64,000 nt of DNA. It comes from Neoceratodus forsteri (lineage: Eukaryota > Chordata > Ceratodontiformes > Ceratodontidae). Where the stretch lies: NCBI GenBank assembly GCA_016271365.2, contig CM028129.1, positions 1,011,419,501 to 1,011,483,500 on the forward strand. Reading direction: 5' to 3'. The notes beneath the pieces are model-generated. The model made no database searches. It saw only the letters and a program-made list of their open reading frames with translations, and had not been told where the DNA came from. Positions 1-11,099 of the stretch are shown here, piece after piece. A program made the position numbers and the translations under genes. The stretch's first letter is position 1. Every line of letters starts with the position of its first letter.

Positions 1-1689
1 CTCGGTTTTAAGTTTAAAGTACCAGGAGCCATTTGTGATTAGGCAGTTTATAAGGGCAGCATGTTACTAAAGTAGGCTTGACATAAAATGCCACTTCGTG
101 ACTGCGCTCGGTCCTGGTGCGCGTTGTTGATGGGGGTTATGATTCCGGTGTCAGTGGATTTATGGACGGCCTGGCTAAAAGACGACTATGCTAAATATTT
201 ATAAAACAGGTACTTTTGTTGCACTTTTATGTCTATGAGGTTATTCCGCATTACAAATTACTTCCGTGTGTGCCAGAAGTCACACTGCATGGATATTAAC
301 AAAAACGAGGGGGTAAAGCTGACAGTGCCCCTTTAACTTGCCAAATGTTGGTTACATATGTGATGCTTATCTTAAAGAAGATGACACTGATGGCAGTACC
401 TGTGCTACAACTGTGGATTAAGTGACACATCAGCTTTCAATTTCCAGACTACACTGTAAAATTAGAGACCTGGGATTTGCCTGCGTTTGGACAAAATCAT
501 TGTCATCCTGTGGCTGAGTGGGAGGTGCAGCCAGTACTTGACATTGTTGTACTGGTAGCAACTGCAGCAGACAAGTCCCTGTTCTCTCAGTCACTTTCTC
601 ATTTTAAAGAGATTATTCAGCTAAATGCACCTAATAACCACATTGATAAATGCTGCTAGCTCTGTTTATTTTCCCCCGATAGTAGTGGCAGTAAGAGTGG
701 TGAATTGATCACTTTCGGACTGCCTGGTGCTCTTCTCTTACATTGCTTCATGTCCCATTTCATACTGAGATCCATTGCTGCTAAACAAAAAAAACACACA
801 TGATGCCTGTGACAGAGAAATAAAACTAGTAAACTACCTACACAAAGTACAGGTAAACACACTATCCCCTTCTAAAAAATCAGACTCGGGAGGAGACTGG
901 TTACACACTCGAGATCTGGTCTGAGACTTGCTCGTCATCACAATCACTTTTTTCATTCTTTTCTGCACAGTCATTTTTGGTAAATGTATCTTAACCATAT
1001 TGATCTCAGTGCTAGTAGACTACTGTTTTTCCCCTGATTGTAGTAGGAGGGGGTAGTAGCTGTCATAAAGTGGTAGCTGGCTGACTGGCTCTCTTTGACT
1101 GGCTGCCTTCTTCTCTTGCCTGGTGCTGTTTTTTTGTTTCTGGTTTGTTCTTCATTACTTAACTGAGAAACATTGACAGGGGTGCCTGCTAAGAAATAGA
1201 AATCACTACTGTTAATAACTTTATACACAGTATTAGCATTGCTTTCTTAAATATCAGAAACAGAAGAGTGGTTAGAGAGCATTCTGGGAGTTGCCTGCCT
1301 TTTGACAAAATCCCACAGACAGTTTGTGGTGGTTGGCTATCAGAGGTTCATGGTTCACACTGGTGCTGTAACTACTAAACTATGAGGGCTGATAAGAGTT
1401 CTGAGAATTGCCTGCCTTAGGGCAAAATCATCATCATCTTTGAGGTGGGTGCCGGTTGTAAGGTTCAGCATGTACATATTACAGCACTGGCACTTCCAGT
1501 AGGCACATCCACAGTCACATCATTCACTCCTCATCTCATTTCACTAACCATGCTGTTTATTACTACTAAACAGTGGTTTAATTGCTTTTTGCTACAGCTA
1601 TGTTGATTAAAAGCTGTTTAAAATGTTTAAAGCTTTTTAACATACTGTTACCATAAAACAATGAAGGTTATAAAAGGTTTGGATAAGCA
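1..1689. other. No recognisable feature
   Basis: I see no coding homology, RNA gene or clear repeat here. The short open frames have no domain I recognise and are interrupted on both strands. The base composition is ordinary, with scattered short runs of A or T. It may be old, decayed transposon sequence, but nothing visible proves that. Confidence 0.5.
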
Positions 1690-1739
1690 TCCAAACCTTT
1701 TTTTGCAAATCAGAACCTTTTAGAATTGCAGAACCTTTT

Positions 1740-1893
1740 GAGGTTCTCCCATTCCTACTTTTATGGTCAAGGATATTTTTTGAGCAGTCTCATTATTTGC
1801 CTACATATAGGCAATTACACTGGCACTGGAGAATGTAGACAACTCCCTCTGTGTTACATGTTAAATGTGTTTTTATTGTGTATTCCTTGTCTA

Positions 1894-1926
<33 letters not shown>

Positions 1927-2010
1927 CTAAAAATCTCCTTTCAAGAAGTGCTCCACACACTGCCAAACTCCCAGAAGGGTGCATGCCTGGCTTTAGGGGG
2001 CCAAGCAACA
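1740..2010 (-). pseudogene. Penelope-like element GIY-YIG endonuclease fragment
   Basis: Read on the minus strand, this holds the Cys-rich start of a GIY-YIG nuclease as found at the C-terminus of Penelope-like retroelements. The key block is GVVYILQCQCNCLYVGK at about 1796-1846, preceded by a threonine-rich linker. In PLEs this domain nicks the target DNA for reverse transcription. The frame stops directly after YVGK, so the catalytic Arg and Glu region further on is not in frame. A GT dinucleotide run (1901-1926) sits inside the coding stretch and reads as alternating Thr-His, an expansion that cannot be original. No adjoining reverse transcriptase was recognised, so this is an isolated remnant. 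Confidence 0.55.
1901..1926. repeat. (GT)13 microsatellite
   Basis: An uninterrupted GT dinucleotide run. It lies inside the PLE endonuclease remnant. Confidence 0.95.
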
Positions 2011-2037
2011 GCTGTCTTCCTACTTCTTGCTCTCATT

Positions 2038-2080
2038 TTTATGCATGTATGTATGTATGTATGTGTGAATGTATGCATTT
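2038..2080. repeat. (ATGT)n microsatellite
   Basis: A short imperfect ATGT tetranucleotide run, broken by GTGA and GCAT steps. Confidence 0.85.
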
Positions 2081-2316
2081 ATTTCAAGAGTTTTACCAGG
2101 AAAAACTTACTGAGGTCGATCGATAACGGTTGGGGCAAGCTCCGCTGATTGCAAATGCGCCAGAGACCCTGCGCATGATTCACTATTGGGTAGGTTCCAG
2201 GCAGCAAAGTCCCACAGCTTGCAGAAACTGTGTGCATGTGTCAGACAGACAGTGCACCTTGAGGTTTGCCACAAGCTGTGGGGCAGTGGGGCAGCGGCTG
2301 CACCCATGGACAGTGA

Positions 2317-2865
2317 CTAGTGGTCTAGAAGACCCCCTTTCTATCCCTGATCTCCCCCATAACCATTTATATATTTTACCCTGGTGCTCTAGTGGACCCC
2401 CTAACACAGCAGGCAGTGCTCCACCACCCTGCTCACCCTGTCCCATCCCCGAGCTGGTGATAGTACACAGTACGCATTCCTTGACAGCTCAGTCAGTGGC
2501 TGGTCATGGTGGAGAGTGGAGGGTTGTGCCGCTTGCCAGTTTGGGGTTGGGATGGAGAGCGGGGTGGTGGGGCACTGTCTGCAGGGTGGGGGTCCACTAG
2601 ACCACCAAGGCAAGACATATAAATGGTTATAGGGAGATCATGGATAGGGAGGGGTGTCCACTAAACCACCAGGGAATGATGTATAAATATTTATGAGAGA
2701 TTGGGGTAACTGCTAGGCCACCATGGAAAGATCTATGAATTTTAATGGCGGACATTGGGGATCAGGGCGTACTCTAGACCACTAGGGAATGTTCCATAAA
2801 TATTATGTGGACACCGGGGATGGGGGGTCCATTAGACCACCAGGGACGTGTGTACTATTCCTAAA
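2317..2865. repeat. Palindromic array of ~60-bp units with a GTCCACTAGACCACC core
   Basis: About two units in one orientation (2317-2404, core TGGTCTAGAAGACC then GTGCTCTAGTGGACC) face about five units in the opposite orientation (2590-2860). The cores of the second arm start near 2591, 2656, 2711, 2769 and 2826. Each unit ends in an AT-rich stretch such as TATAAATATTTATG. The GC-rich spacer between the arms has no unit. The core is itself nearly self-complementary. The same core and head-to-head design recur at 6481-7215, so both are probably the inside of related non-autonomous DNA elements. The stretch to about 3250 (GCAAGCCCC motifs, ending TTATGAATTGGACCC) may be the right end of this one. 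Confidence 0.65.
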
Positions 2866-2869
2866 CAGG

Positions 2870-3250
2870 GGATCAGGGCTGGAAGGGACTGGGGCACAAG
2901 ATCCCTCCTGTCCAGGGAGGGCTCTGAGGGTGGCACATGGTCCCTAACCCTCCCAGAGGACACACTTCTAAGTACTTAGAATTTTGGCCCCTGGGAGGTT
3001 TTAGTGAATCCCAATTTAGGGGATGTGGCAGACTGTGCCTGCCGCAAGCCCCTTTGCACCATGCTGCAACACATTTTGTGGCACAAGGCTGTTGCAAGCC
3101 CCCTTTGGTGTATGCAGCCTGTTTTTGATGCAGACTAGTTTTGTGAATTGCTCCCAGCACATCTCTTGGCGCAAGCCATACCTTGCGCCATTCCTTGTGG
3201 TGCAAGCCCCTTGTGCCATTCAGGGGAGCTTTATGAATTGGACCCACTAA
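2870..3250. other. Probable right part of the palindromic DNA element
   Basis: GC-rich sequence with repeated partial palindromes built on GCAAGCCCC and TTGTGGC. It ends in AGCTTTATGAATTGGACCC, a style of end common in non-autonomous DNA elements. I could not find a matching inverted end on the left, so the element border is unproven. No coding homology was seen. Confidence 0.3.
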
Positions 3251-3289
3251 GTTAACAGTTTATTTCCAGATGTGTCCTGGGGGAAGGGG

Positions 3290-4245
3290 ATGTGGATAGT
3301 GCTGTAATAAATTACATCAGAAATGCTACAGTTGCAGAACAATAATAATTATAAAAAGTAAAGCATATGCAGTAGACCATTGAGTGGAAGCACAAGGTTA
3401 GTAATGCAAAACATAGCATATCAATAGCACATTAATAGCAACAGTTTAGCAAAGTGCAACTGGCAGCAAAATGAGGGAGATAAGGGAGACTGCAAGTAAA
3501 CCAGGGGACCAGTCAGAGGGAGAAATTGACCAATAAATCAGGGTAGCAGGGGGAGGGAGTAATATGAAAGCAGGAGTAGTGGGATTAGCCTAGGATCAGC
3601 AGCAACTGTAGGAGTGAGTAGTGAAGTCATGGAGGTGGGATTTTAGTGATAGGGAAGAAGGAGTATTGTGAATAGTAACTGGGAGGGTACGCCAAGGTTT
3701 TGGGATGCAGAAGGAGAAGGCAGCTTGACCAGCAGATAATTTTACGGAGGAAAGTGACACAGTGTGTGTCAGAGCTGCAAAGGGAGTAGAAGGTAGGAAA
3801 GTAAGCGAGGAGGGAGAAAAGGTGGGTTGGTGGGGAGCCCAGCCAGAATTTGGAGATGAAGGTGGCACAATCTGCTAGTCACCTGGCATCAAGGCAGGGC
3901 AAGAGAGGGAGGAACACAGGGAACAGTGATGGGTCTTGTGGAGGAAATCCAAGGCAAAGTGGCAGAAGGAGTGAAAGCCTGGGAAAGGTGGACTTGGAGC
4001 AGTGCTATATACAATGTCTTTGTAACTGAACATAGGTAGAATCATCTTTGTGATGCTCTCTCTCTATGAGCAGGAAGTGAGATATTTGCTTTGTTCCGGT
4101 AAAGTGCCAAAAGTTTAGGGTACAACATCTCGAGGATGGTGTTCACACATGAGTAGAGAAGTCCAGATGCCAATCCAACCATACCAGAAGGTATTTAAAT
4201 GAGGAGACATCCTCAATCACAACACCATCAAGGGTCTGGAAGGAG
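3290..4245 (-). mobile_element. L2-like LINE, 3' end of the reverse-transcriptase ORF plus 3' UTR
   Basis: On the minus strand, the stretch near 4240-4020 reads FKYLLVWLDWHLDF, the KYLG-type block just after the LINE reverse-transcriptase domain. The stretch 3868-3596 reads AGQAAFSFCIPKPWRTLPV, the usual L2 C-terminal block (FSVAAPKLWNSLP in relatives). The remaining sequence to 3290 is A+T-rich 3' UTR-like. Endonuclease and catalytic RT motifs are absent, as expected for a 5'-truncated LINE copy. Stops and frame changes make it a pseudogene. It directly abuts a Penelope RT fragment on the same strand. Confidence 0.55.
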
Positions 4246-4249
4246 GGGG

Positions 4250-4830
4250 AGGGGAGATCATATCTGTACAAGTTTCATTCTCAGATGTTGTACTTTTTAG
4301 CCATGACCAATGGTCTTTGTCTAAAAATGGCAGTAGTTTCAGGGTGTTTTTTGTAAAATTTTCCAATGTTTGTGAATGATGGCTCTGACAGCTGGGAGAG
4401 CTTCATTAAATTGGGTTGTAAATAACAGTCTGGTTTCCTTAGTCTGCAATCTCTGCCTCTGTCTTAAGGTGTTGTTTCAGTTTGATATAACTTTTCTATG
4501 GCTCTATTAAGGTTCCCTCTACAGTAGCCCCTGTCCTTGAATCTCTGGACCATCATTTATCTTTCTCTTACAAAGATACTGCCTGTGCTGCAATTTTTCT
4601 TTGCTCTAAGTAGTTGAAAAATGGAATGCTTTCAACGAGGCTTTACCGATGGAAACTTATTGCATGCAGCACAGTATTTCCTGCTGTTTCTTTTCAGTAG
4701 ACATGTCTCCAAGTGGCCATCCACCACCTTTATGGAGGTGTCTAGAAAATCAGTGCAGTCACTATTGAAGCTCCACTGTATCCCAAAGTGTTTTACGAGG
4801 CAATGAGTTAGATAGTGGTAATGCACAGAC
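4250..4830 (-). pseudogene. Penelope-like element reverse transcriptase, C-terminal part
   Basis: Minus-strand reading. 4826-4632 holds FNSDCTDFLDTSIKVVDGHL, which matches the PLE block after the catalytic YIDD (F..INFLDV.I). It is followed by a CLLKRNSRKYCAAC-type segment (RK.T..N.LLH) and by SIPFFNYLEQRKIAA (SIPYSQFLRIRRI in relatives). Further down, RFKDRGYCRGNLNRAIEK corresponds to the PLE RF..RGYP...L..A segment. Several stops and frame changes separate the pieces. The catalytic palm and the GIY-YIG domain are not seen in this copy. Confidence 0.6.
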
Positions 4831-6055
4831 TATAACACTCATACAGTACAAGTAGCCTCTGCAACCCCAGATGCCAGCCTATTTTCTTGCAAGTGCAACA
4901 CACCCAGTTATATGTATGAAAATGAGACTAGAGGGGCAGGGTGTGTTGGGGCAGAGGAGGGCAAGTCACTGTACATCAGTCCAAATGCTACTACAAGCAC
5001 CAGAGTGATTCTCTTGCTCCACATGGCTCAGCAAGGAGAAAGAGATGTGGGGAGGGGTTATAGCAGTCCTTCAAGGATTGATTTATTTCTTAAGGAGAAC
5101 AGAATTTTCACTGAAACTAAATCAAATGCAGGGCATGGGCCCTAGATCCTTATGGCAGCTCTCAGTGCTAGATGCAAGGTGAGGGGTAAAATAGGGCTTT
5201 GTAATGCCTTCTGCTTGCATGGCAGAGGGACACGTAAAGTAACTTCTACTGTATGGTCCTCCCTCACATAGCATATGCACTCTATGACCGCCCTCTGCAC
5301 TGCAGAACTGTTGGAAAGTGGCATGGAAGTATGCTCTTGTGCCCACCCCAGCCTAGCCACCCACGTGAAACTGATCTGCATGTATGAAGGGGGAACTCCC
5401 CAGCCACACAAACCTCTCTACACGTAACAGAAGGAAAATATCTAGTTTGTGCATCTGGCCTTGAGAGATTTTATGAACAGCTTATCAGTCAATCAGAATC
5501 CTGATTTTTAACTAACATGATTCTAAGCAAGGTTACAAGAGTTAAATACACAGTATACCAAAATGAGGACAATGCTGGTATCTTTTGAATAATATTTTGG
5601 CCATATATGAAAAAATATATAGTTTTCCTTATAAGAGAAGTACCACACATTTGCTCCAGACTTTGCAAAGTAGTTCAGCTCTCATGACTAATCACCGCCC
5701 CCCCCTCGATAACCTTCTGTTTGATTAGCCCCCATTCCTGTGTTGTAGCTGTATGGTCAAGCAGGAGGACCATTATCATGCTCCCAGTAACCCATACTTC
5801 TGCAAATCAGTTTTGCTGTGATTTGATTCAGGGCTCTGGCTGTTGGCAGTGTAGCTGGTTGAAACAGGCAAAGGGCTGAGTCAGTGCTGCTAAAGCACCA
5901 GTCTGTTTTTCATTCCTAATGGCTGTTGGGTATTTGTACAGAAACAGGAGAGGACAGGAAAGATGTGAACCTCTCAGTTTGTATCATGCACATTACAAGG
6001 GCTGCGCCACAACTCAAATACAATCTTCTGTTTATACAGTATCTTTCACATAGAC
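4831..6055. other. No recognisable feature
   Basis: Only short open frames without recognisable domains. There is a C run near 5698-5706. No tandem repeat, tRNA-like fold or LINE block was recognised. Confidence 0.5.
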
Positions 6056-6480
6056 ACTGGGCTGGATATTCAGACTGCGTCAGGCAGGGGCGCGAGCCTG
6101 GGCACAGTGCAACTGAGATGCACCAGGGCGTGGACTGGGCAATATTCAACAGTGCTGCACCATGGCTCAGCACTATTGGATATGGCACTGTGGCCTCCCA
6201 CATTGCACATGGCGAAGTGGCACTGCAACAGTGCAAGTGGCAAGACAGGAGCAGGGCGATGCGCCAGCGCAAGTGCAGTTGTGCTAGGTGCAGGAACCAT
6301 GATATTCAGTGGTGGTTATGAAAATGGGGCCATTATGCATGCAAGGCACAAATGGGGCCATTTGTATGTCATTATGGCCCCATTTGCATGCAGATGTGCT
6401 GATCCCTGGTGACTTGTGCCTGGCGCCCTGCCAGGCTGCAACCGTCGGGGACCAACGCCCCCTGACCTCAGTGGCAACAT

Positions 6481-6850
6481 GCCCCAATGCCCGATCGTGG
6501 GCTTTGCAACAATATATTTATCCCTGGTGGTCCAGTGGACCTGCCCCTCAGCCTGATCACGTGCTTTGTAAAAATATATTCATCCCTGGTGGTCCAGTGG
6601 ACCTGCCCCCCAGCCCGATTGTGGACTTTGTAAAAGTAAAATTATCCCTGGTGGTCCAGAGTACCTGCTCCCCAGCCCGATCGTGGGTTTTGTAAAAGTA
6701 AATTTATCCCTGGTGGTCCAGTGCAACTGTCCCCCAGCCCGATCGCGGGCTTTGTATTAATACTTTTATCCCTGGTGGTCCAGTGGACCCACTCCCAAGC
6801 CAGATCACGGGCTTTGTAAATTTAAAAATTCCTGGTGGTCCAGTGGTACC
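6481..6850. repeat. Left arm: six 62-bp tandem units
   Basis: The motif TATCCCTGGTGGTCCAGTGG recurs at about 6517, 6579, 6641, 6703, 6766 and 6828 (the last slightly changed), a period of 62-63 bp. Each unit is a GGTCCAGTGGACC near-palindrome, then a CCCCAGCCCGATCGTGGGCTT block, then an A+T-rich spacer. Confidence 0.9.
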
Positions 6851-7040
6851 CCCCTCCCCACCCGCCCACTCAGTCCCACCACTCTGCCCCCCGGTCAGCG
6901 GTAGGCAGCAGCCTCACCCGGCAGCCACCGCCTGCCCACTGACTGACAGCATACAGTATGACTGTATACCCATTGGTCCACAGTGTGGGCCAATGGGCAT
7001 GCAGACCGTACTGTACTACACAGTCCTGATATGTGAATGG

Positions 7041-7215
7041 AAGTCGAGCTGTGGGGCAGGTCCACTGGACCACCAGGAATAAAATTATTATCACAAAGCC
7101 CACGATCGGGCTGGGGGGCAGGTTCACTGGACCACCAGGGATGGATTTATTATTACAAAGCCCATGATCAGGCTGTGGAGCAGGTCCACTGGACCACCAG
7201 GGAGTTTCTTCTTAC
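7041..7215. repeat. Right arm: about 2.5 units in inverted orientation
   Basis: The same 62-bp unit as at 6481-6850 but reverse-complemented. The cores GGTCCACTGGACCACCAGG lie near 7058, 7121 and 7184. The ~190-bp spacer between the arms is GC-rich and lacks the unit. Confidence 0.9.
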
Positions 7216-7660
7216 TGGAGCCCATGGGCGGGGGGACGCAACAATGATGGACCGTGGCTTTGGAGGTCGGGTGGCCACCCACAGCTGTTGGCTGCTGTGT
7301 TGCACTCTGCAATACAGCAGCTCACCTGTGGGTGGCTAGGCCTTGCTCCTTTTTTTTTTGGCAGATCTTTCCATCCCCCTGTGCGGCGCAAGGTGGGTGT
7401 GTGCATGCATATGCACTGCACATCTCGTGCTGAATATTGGGATGTGCCGAATATGGATGGGCACGCCCCCTGCACTTGCGCCGCATACATTACTGGTGCA
7501 CCCCAGCGCATCAGGATTTGTGCAGTGCAACATCCCCTTTTGAATATTGTGCTGGGGTGCATCAGTGGGTTGCACATGGTACAACACTGTTGTGCCATGT
7601 GCAACCCCTTGAATATCCCAGCCACTGTCTTAATATACATTGCTCGTTTTTTTTCTGTGT

Positions 7661-7681
7661 GTCTCTCTCTCTCTCTCTCTC
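7661..7681. repeat. (CT)n microsatellite
   Basis: A short CT dinucleotide run just outside the palindromic element. Confidence 0.9.
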
Positions 7682-8054
7682 GTCAGTAATTTCACAGTGA
7701 ATTATAGTTTTAGTTCTGATGATCCCTTATGAAAATGACATATATTTTAAAATATATTAATAACACTATATTTACATATAGTGAAATATGTTCCAATCTA
7801 CTTGTTTTATAATAAGTATATTGTAATGTATTGGAAAAGCAATATATTTCAATATATTTTAAAATGTGCAAGTATATTGCAATATACTGTAAATATACAC
7901 ATTATGGCCACTTTAGTATGCTATGTATATTGCAAAATATATTGATTAAATTCCAAATAGATTGAAATAAGGATGGTAAATATATGTTATTGGTATATTG
8001 CCAATATACATATACATTTTTTTTTTTACATTTCAAATGTTGCATTCTATATTT

Positions 8055-8058
<4 letters not shown>

Positions 8059-8090
<32 letters not shown>
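8059..8090. repeat. (AT)n microsatellite
   Basis: A pure AT dinucleotide run of about 30 bp inside the AT-rich element. Confidence 0.95.
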
Positions 8091-8094
<4 letters not shown>

Positions 8095-8231
8095 CATGTG
8101 TAATATGTTACTGTTAACTTACCCAGACAAAAACAAAGGAAATTATTTATGATTAATACATACCTCTGCCTGTACAACTGGCATTCATCTTGTTATTAAT
8201 CATGGTGATATTTATATTGAAATATTGTATT

Positions 8232-9198
8232 ATAAGTGACATTGCAGAGGGACTGGAAGGAAAAGTATGTCTCTTTGCAGATGACACAAAGATCTACAAC
8301 AGAGTTGATGCACAAGGTGGGTGGAAAGGATGAGAAGGGACTTGGCAAGGTTAGAGGAATGGTCAAATGTATGGCAGCTTAGATTCAATGCTAAGAAGTG
8401 CAAGGTAATGCACCTGGCAAACAAAAACCCAGGGGAAGAGTACACAATGGGGGGTGAGATACTAACAACAACAAAAATGGAAAGGGGACCTGGGGGTAGT
8501 CATATCAGATGACCTAAAGGTGGGCAAGCAATGTGAGAGGGCAGCAAGGAGGGCTGGGGGGATACTGGGATGCATAGGGAGAGGCATCACCAGTAGGAAA
8601 CAGGAAGTAATTATCCCTCTGTACAGACGGCTGGTGATACCCCATCTGGAGTACTGCGTGCAGTTCTAGAGACCCAATCTCCGAAAAGACATAGGCAGGA
8701 TGGAAGCTGTCCAGAGGAGGGCAACTAAAATGGTGCAGGGTCTGCACTGGAAGATATATGAAGAGAGACTAAAGGAGCTCAATATGTATAGCCTCGAGGA
8801 AAGGAGGGAGAGGGGGGACATGATAGAAACATTCAAGTACCTCAAGGGAATCAACAAAGTCCAAGAGGGTAGCATATTTCAAAAAAAGAGGTGTGCAAGA
8901 ACAAGGGGGCACAATTTGAAGATAGAGGGGTGGCGGCTCAGAGGTAATATAAGGAAGTATTTTTTCACAGAGAGGGTTGTGGATGCATGGAATGGCCATC
9001 TGGAGGAGGTTGTGGAGTCAAAAACAGTGGTGGAATTCAAGCATGCATGGGACAGTCATAAGGCCATTCTAGGGGGCCGGGGTAGGAAGAAGTAGGCTGC
9101 TGGTTAACTAGGATCTGCAGCTTATCCATTAGGTAGGGAAATGGGCAGACTGGGTGGGCCAAGTGGTCCTTATCTGCCTTCAAATACTATGTTTCTAC
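8232..9198 (+). mobile_element. CR1 LINE (subfamily A), 5'-truncated
   Basis: The copy begins inside the reverse transcriptase at the SDIAEGLEGK block and continues through LFADDTKIYNRV (catalytic FADD), RRDLARLEEWSNVWQLRFN, and MEAVQRRATKMVQGLHW with YEERLKELNMYSLEERRERG. It ends with the C-terminal FFTERVVDAWN...F..AWD. The 3' UTR ends in ACTATGTTTCTAC, the remains of the CR1 TTCTATG tail. A frameshift near 8490 breaks the frame. The truncation lies in A+T-rich DNA. It belongs to the same subfamily as the copies at 12567, 16640 and 50715, judged by the shared GGTTAACTAGGATCTGCAGC tail. Confidence 0.85.
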
Positions 9199-9279
9199 AT
9201 TACAGTGCAGCTTTAACTCACATGTACATTTTATACTTTTATGCTTACACATATGACTTACCTCACAAGCCTTTGCTTG

Positions 9280-9452
9280 TTACTGCACCACTGTGTTTGT
9301 GTTTATATACTTATTTACATGTATTTATGTGTTTTTATGATGGATGATACTCTGACCCTATTCTACCCAGGTCCATCTTGTAAAAGAGCTCTGCTCAATG
9401 ATGTTTGCCTGGATAAATAAAGATTTTGATTGATTGATTGATTGATTGATAA
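9280..9452 (+). mobile_element. 3' tail of an L2-like LINE (family Y) with (TGAT)n end
   Basis: The sequence CCTGGATAAATAAAGATTTTG followed by repeated ATTGATTG matches the 3' end of the larger L2-like copy ending at 49550, including the upstream CCAGGTCCATCTTGTAAA block. Only the 3' UTR is present. It lies directly downstream of a CR1 in the same orientation. Confidence 0.65.
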
Positions 9453-10119
9453 AGGCTCAGATTGGTATTTGTACTGCCCTATTTTGTTTCACTTTTAGGT
9501 CAGGGTGAGATCCTACATGTACTTGCTTTATAACTTGTACCTTTCTTTTCAGTCTGTAAGCTAATGCTGTAAATTCAAAAGTATTGTAAAACTAGAAATT
9601 ATCATGATTTTGGCTGATTAACTGATTTTGAAATACGCAAATTAGTTATGCAAATGCACACATGGGACAAAACTAAACATTTACAAAAATACATGTAACG
9701 TATATAAAATATATGTAACATGTATAAAAATATATGTAACATATATAAAAATATATGTAACATACAAAGAATACAGTAAATATTTTGAAACATACTAAAA
9801 ATATATTTCAGACAATGTATTACTAAATAGATTGACATGCTTTCAAGCAATGCATGAGGCAGAATCTTTGGTTTCCGTATATGCTGAAATACGCTGTGTA
9901 TTACATTTTATTGAGTCAATGTATTTCTCAATATAGTGACATATATTTTTGCATACTATGGGGTTAGAAATATATTATGTCAGTATATTTAAAATATGTT
10001 ATATAATATATTACATTGGGACAATGTATTTCTTGGTGTACTGACATACATTAACGCTTAGTTTTCAATATACTGCAATATATTCCAATTTCATAAGGGG
10101 TAGATGAGAGATGCTAGAG

Positions 10120-10415
10120 ACTGTTTATCATCAGGGACCATGTGGGAAAGGAACAGTCATGGCTTCCTTACACTGTAATAGATTTAGTGCTGGTGAAAGA
10201 TGATGGACTGACAGCACTGGAGTTTGAAGCTCTGTTTATCCAAAGGAACAGGTATAGCATTGGACAGAGACAGTGTAGGCTTCCCCCACTATGTAATGGA
10301 TATAGTGCTGGTGAAAGATGATGGACCAAAACCAGTGGAAATTGAAGCCTTCTGTTTATCCACTGACAGATATCATGTTGGGCAGGGACAGAGCAGGCCT
10401 CCCACACATACTTGT
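10120..10415. repeat. ~120-bp satellite, block 1 (about 2.4 units)
   Basis: Units carry TGTAATGGATATAGTGCTGG, then GATGATGGACTGACAGCACTGG, CTCTGTTTATCCA and GGACAGTGTAGGCTTCCC. Unit starts at about 10175 and 10293 give a 118-bp step. The same unit forms a second block at 14975-15580. Confidence 0.75.
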
Positions 10416-10779
10416 AAAGAAAGATTTTGGCGTGTCTGTGAAGGCACCAATTACAATAAAGACACAAGACACAAATAGCTGGTAATATACACCCTTATAT
10501 TATACAGTTACACACAGATAACATTACAAAGTCTCAGCACAGTATTTATATATGAAAAAAAATCTGTCTTGCAAACAACTACAAAAGATAAGCAATTTTT
10601 CCATATTTACCTCTCTTCTGGGAGACACAGTTACAGTGAAGGACTTCTTCCAAATGGATTCCTGGCTCACCTGTGTGTTTCCCTTGGGCCCCTACATATA
10701 CAGATATGGAAGCTTTATTGTGTGACTAAATCTGCACACTACAAGGAAACTAGTCTCATATCCCATCTCTGCCTTCCTA
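10416..10779. other. No recognisable feature
   Basis: Moderately A+T-rich sequence between the satellite block and the RTE-like LINE. It may be the start of the LINE or satellite flank. Nothing could be assigned. Confidence 0.4.
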
Positions 10780-11099
10780 TATCCCTAAGGAATCATGGGT
10801 TCATATTATGAAGCTGTTTTTAATAATGAACCTCTAATTCACTACAATAATATTACATCCAACTGGATGAAGTCAGAAGGTTTCTTACCATTGAGTATTA
10901 CTTTAGATGATGTAGAGGCTATACTCCATTTAAAAAATAATGAGGCTCCGGGTCCAGATACTATAACTAGTGAAATTTACAAAGCTCACATGAGCTACTG
11001 GGTTCTGTTTTTTGTCAACTTTTTTAATACGTGTTAAGTACAAATTTGTTCTGCCATCTTGGACCAAAACATATTATAGTCCCAATTCATAAAAAAAGG

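Larger units (their letters stand above)
6058..7625. mobile_element. Non-autonomous DNA element with matching inverted ends and inverted tandem arrays
   Basis: The left end reads TGGGCTGGATATTCAG at about 6059. The right end (about 7608) reads TTGAATATCCCAGCCAC, the reverse complement of the same motif. The flanking bases AGACACTG and CACTGTCT extend the symmetry outwards. Subterminal parts are GC-rich and full of GTGCAAC and TGCACC motifs on both sides. The middle has six 62-bp units in one orientation and two and a half in the other. No transposase was seen, so it would depend on an outside enzyme. A target-site duplication could not be fixed, so the superfamily is open. Confidence 0.6.
7725..10098. 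mobile_element. AT-rich element with matching inverted ends, split by LINE insertions
   Basis: The left end reads CCCTTATGAAAATGACATAT (about 7727). The right end (about 10083) reads ATTCCAATTTCATAAGGGG, which gives CCCCTTATGAAATTGG when reversed. Both flanks inside are extremely A+T-rich and built from AATATATTGCAATATA words that recur on both sides (7740-8050 and 9870-10095). A CR1 copy (8232-9198) and an L2-type 3' tail (to about 9452) sit in the middle. I infer one MITE-like element broken by these insertions. No clear target duplication was found. Confidence 0.45.

Noticed and set aside
6481..7215. CRISPR-like regular repeats
   Set aside because: The spacers between the repeats are themselves repeated and the sequence is vertebrate-like. 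These are tandem units of a DNA element.
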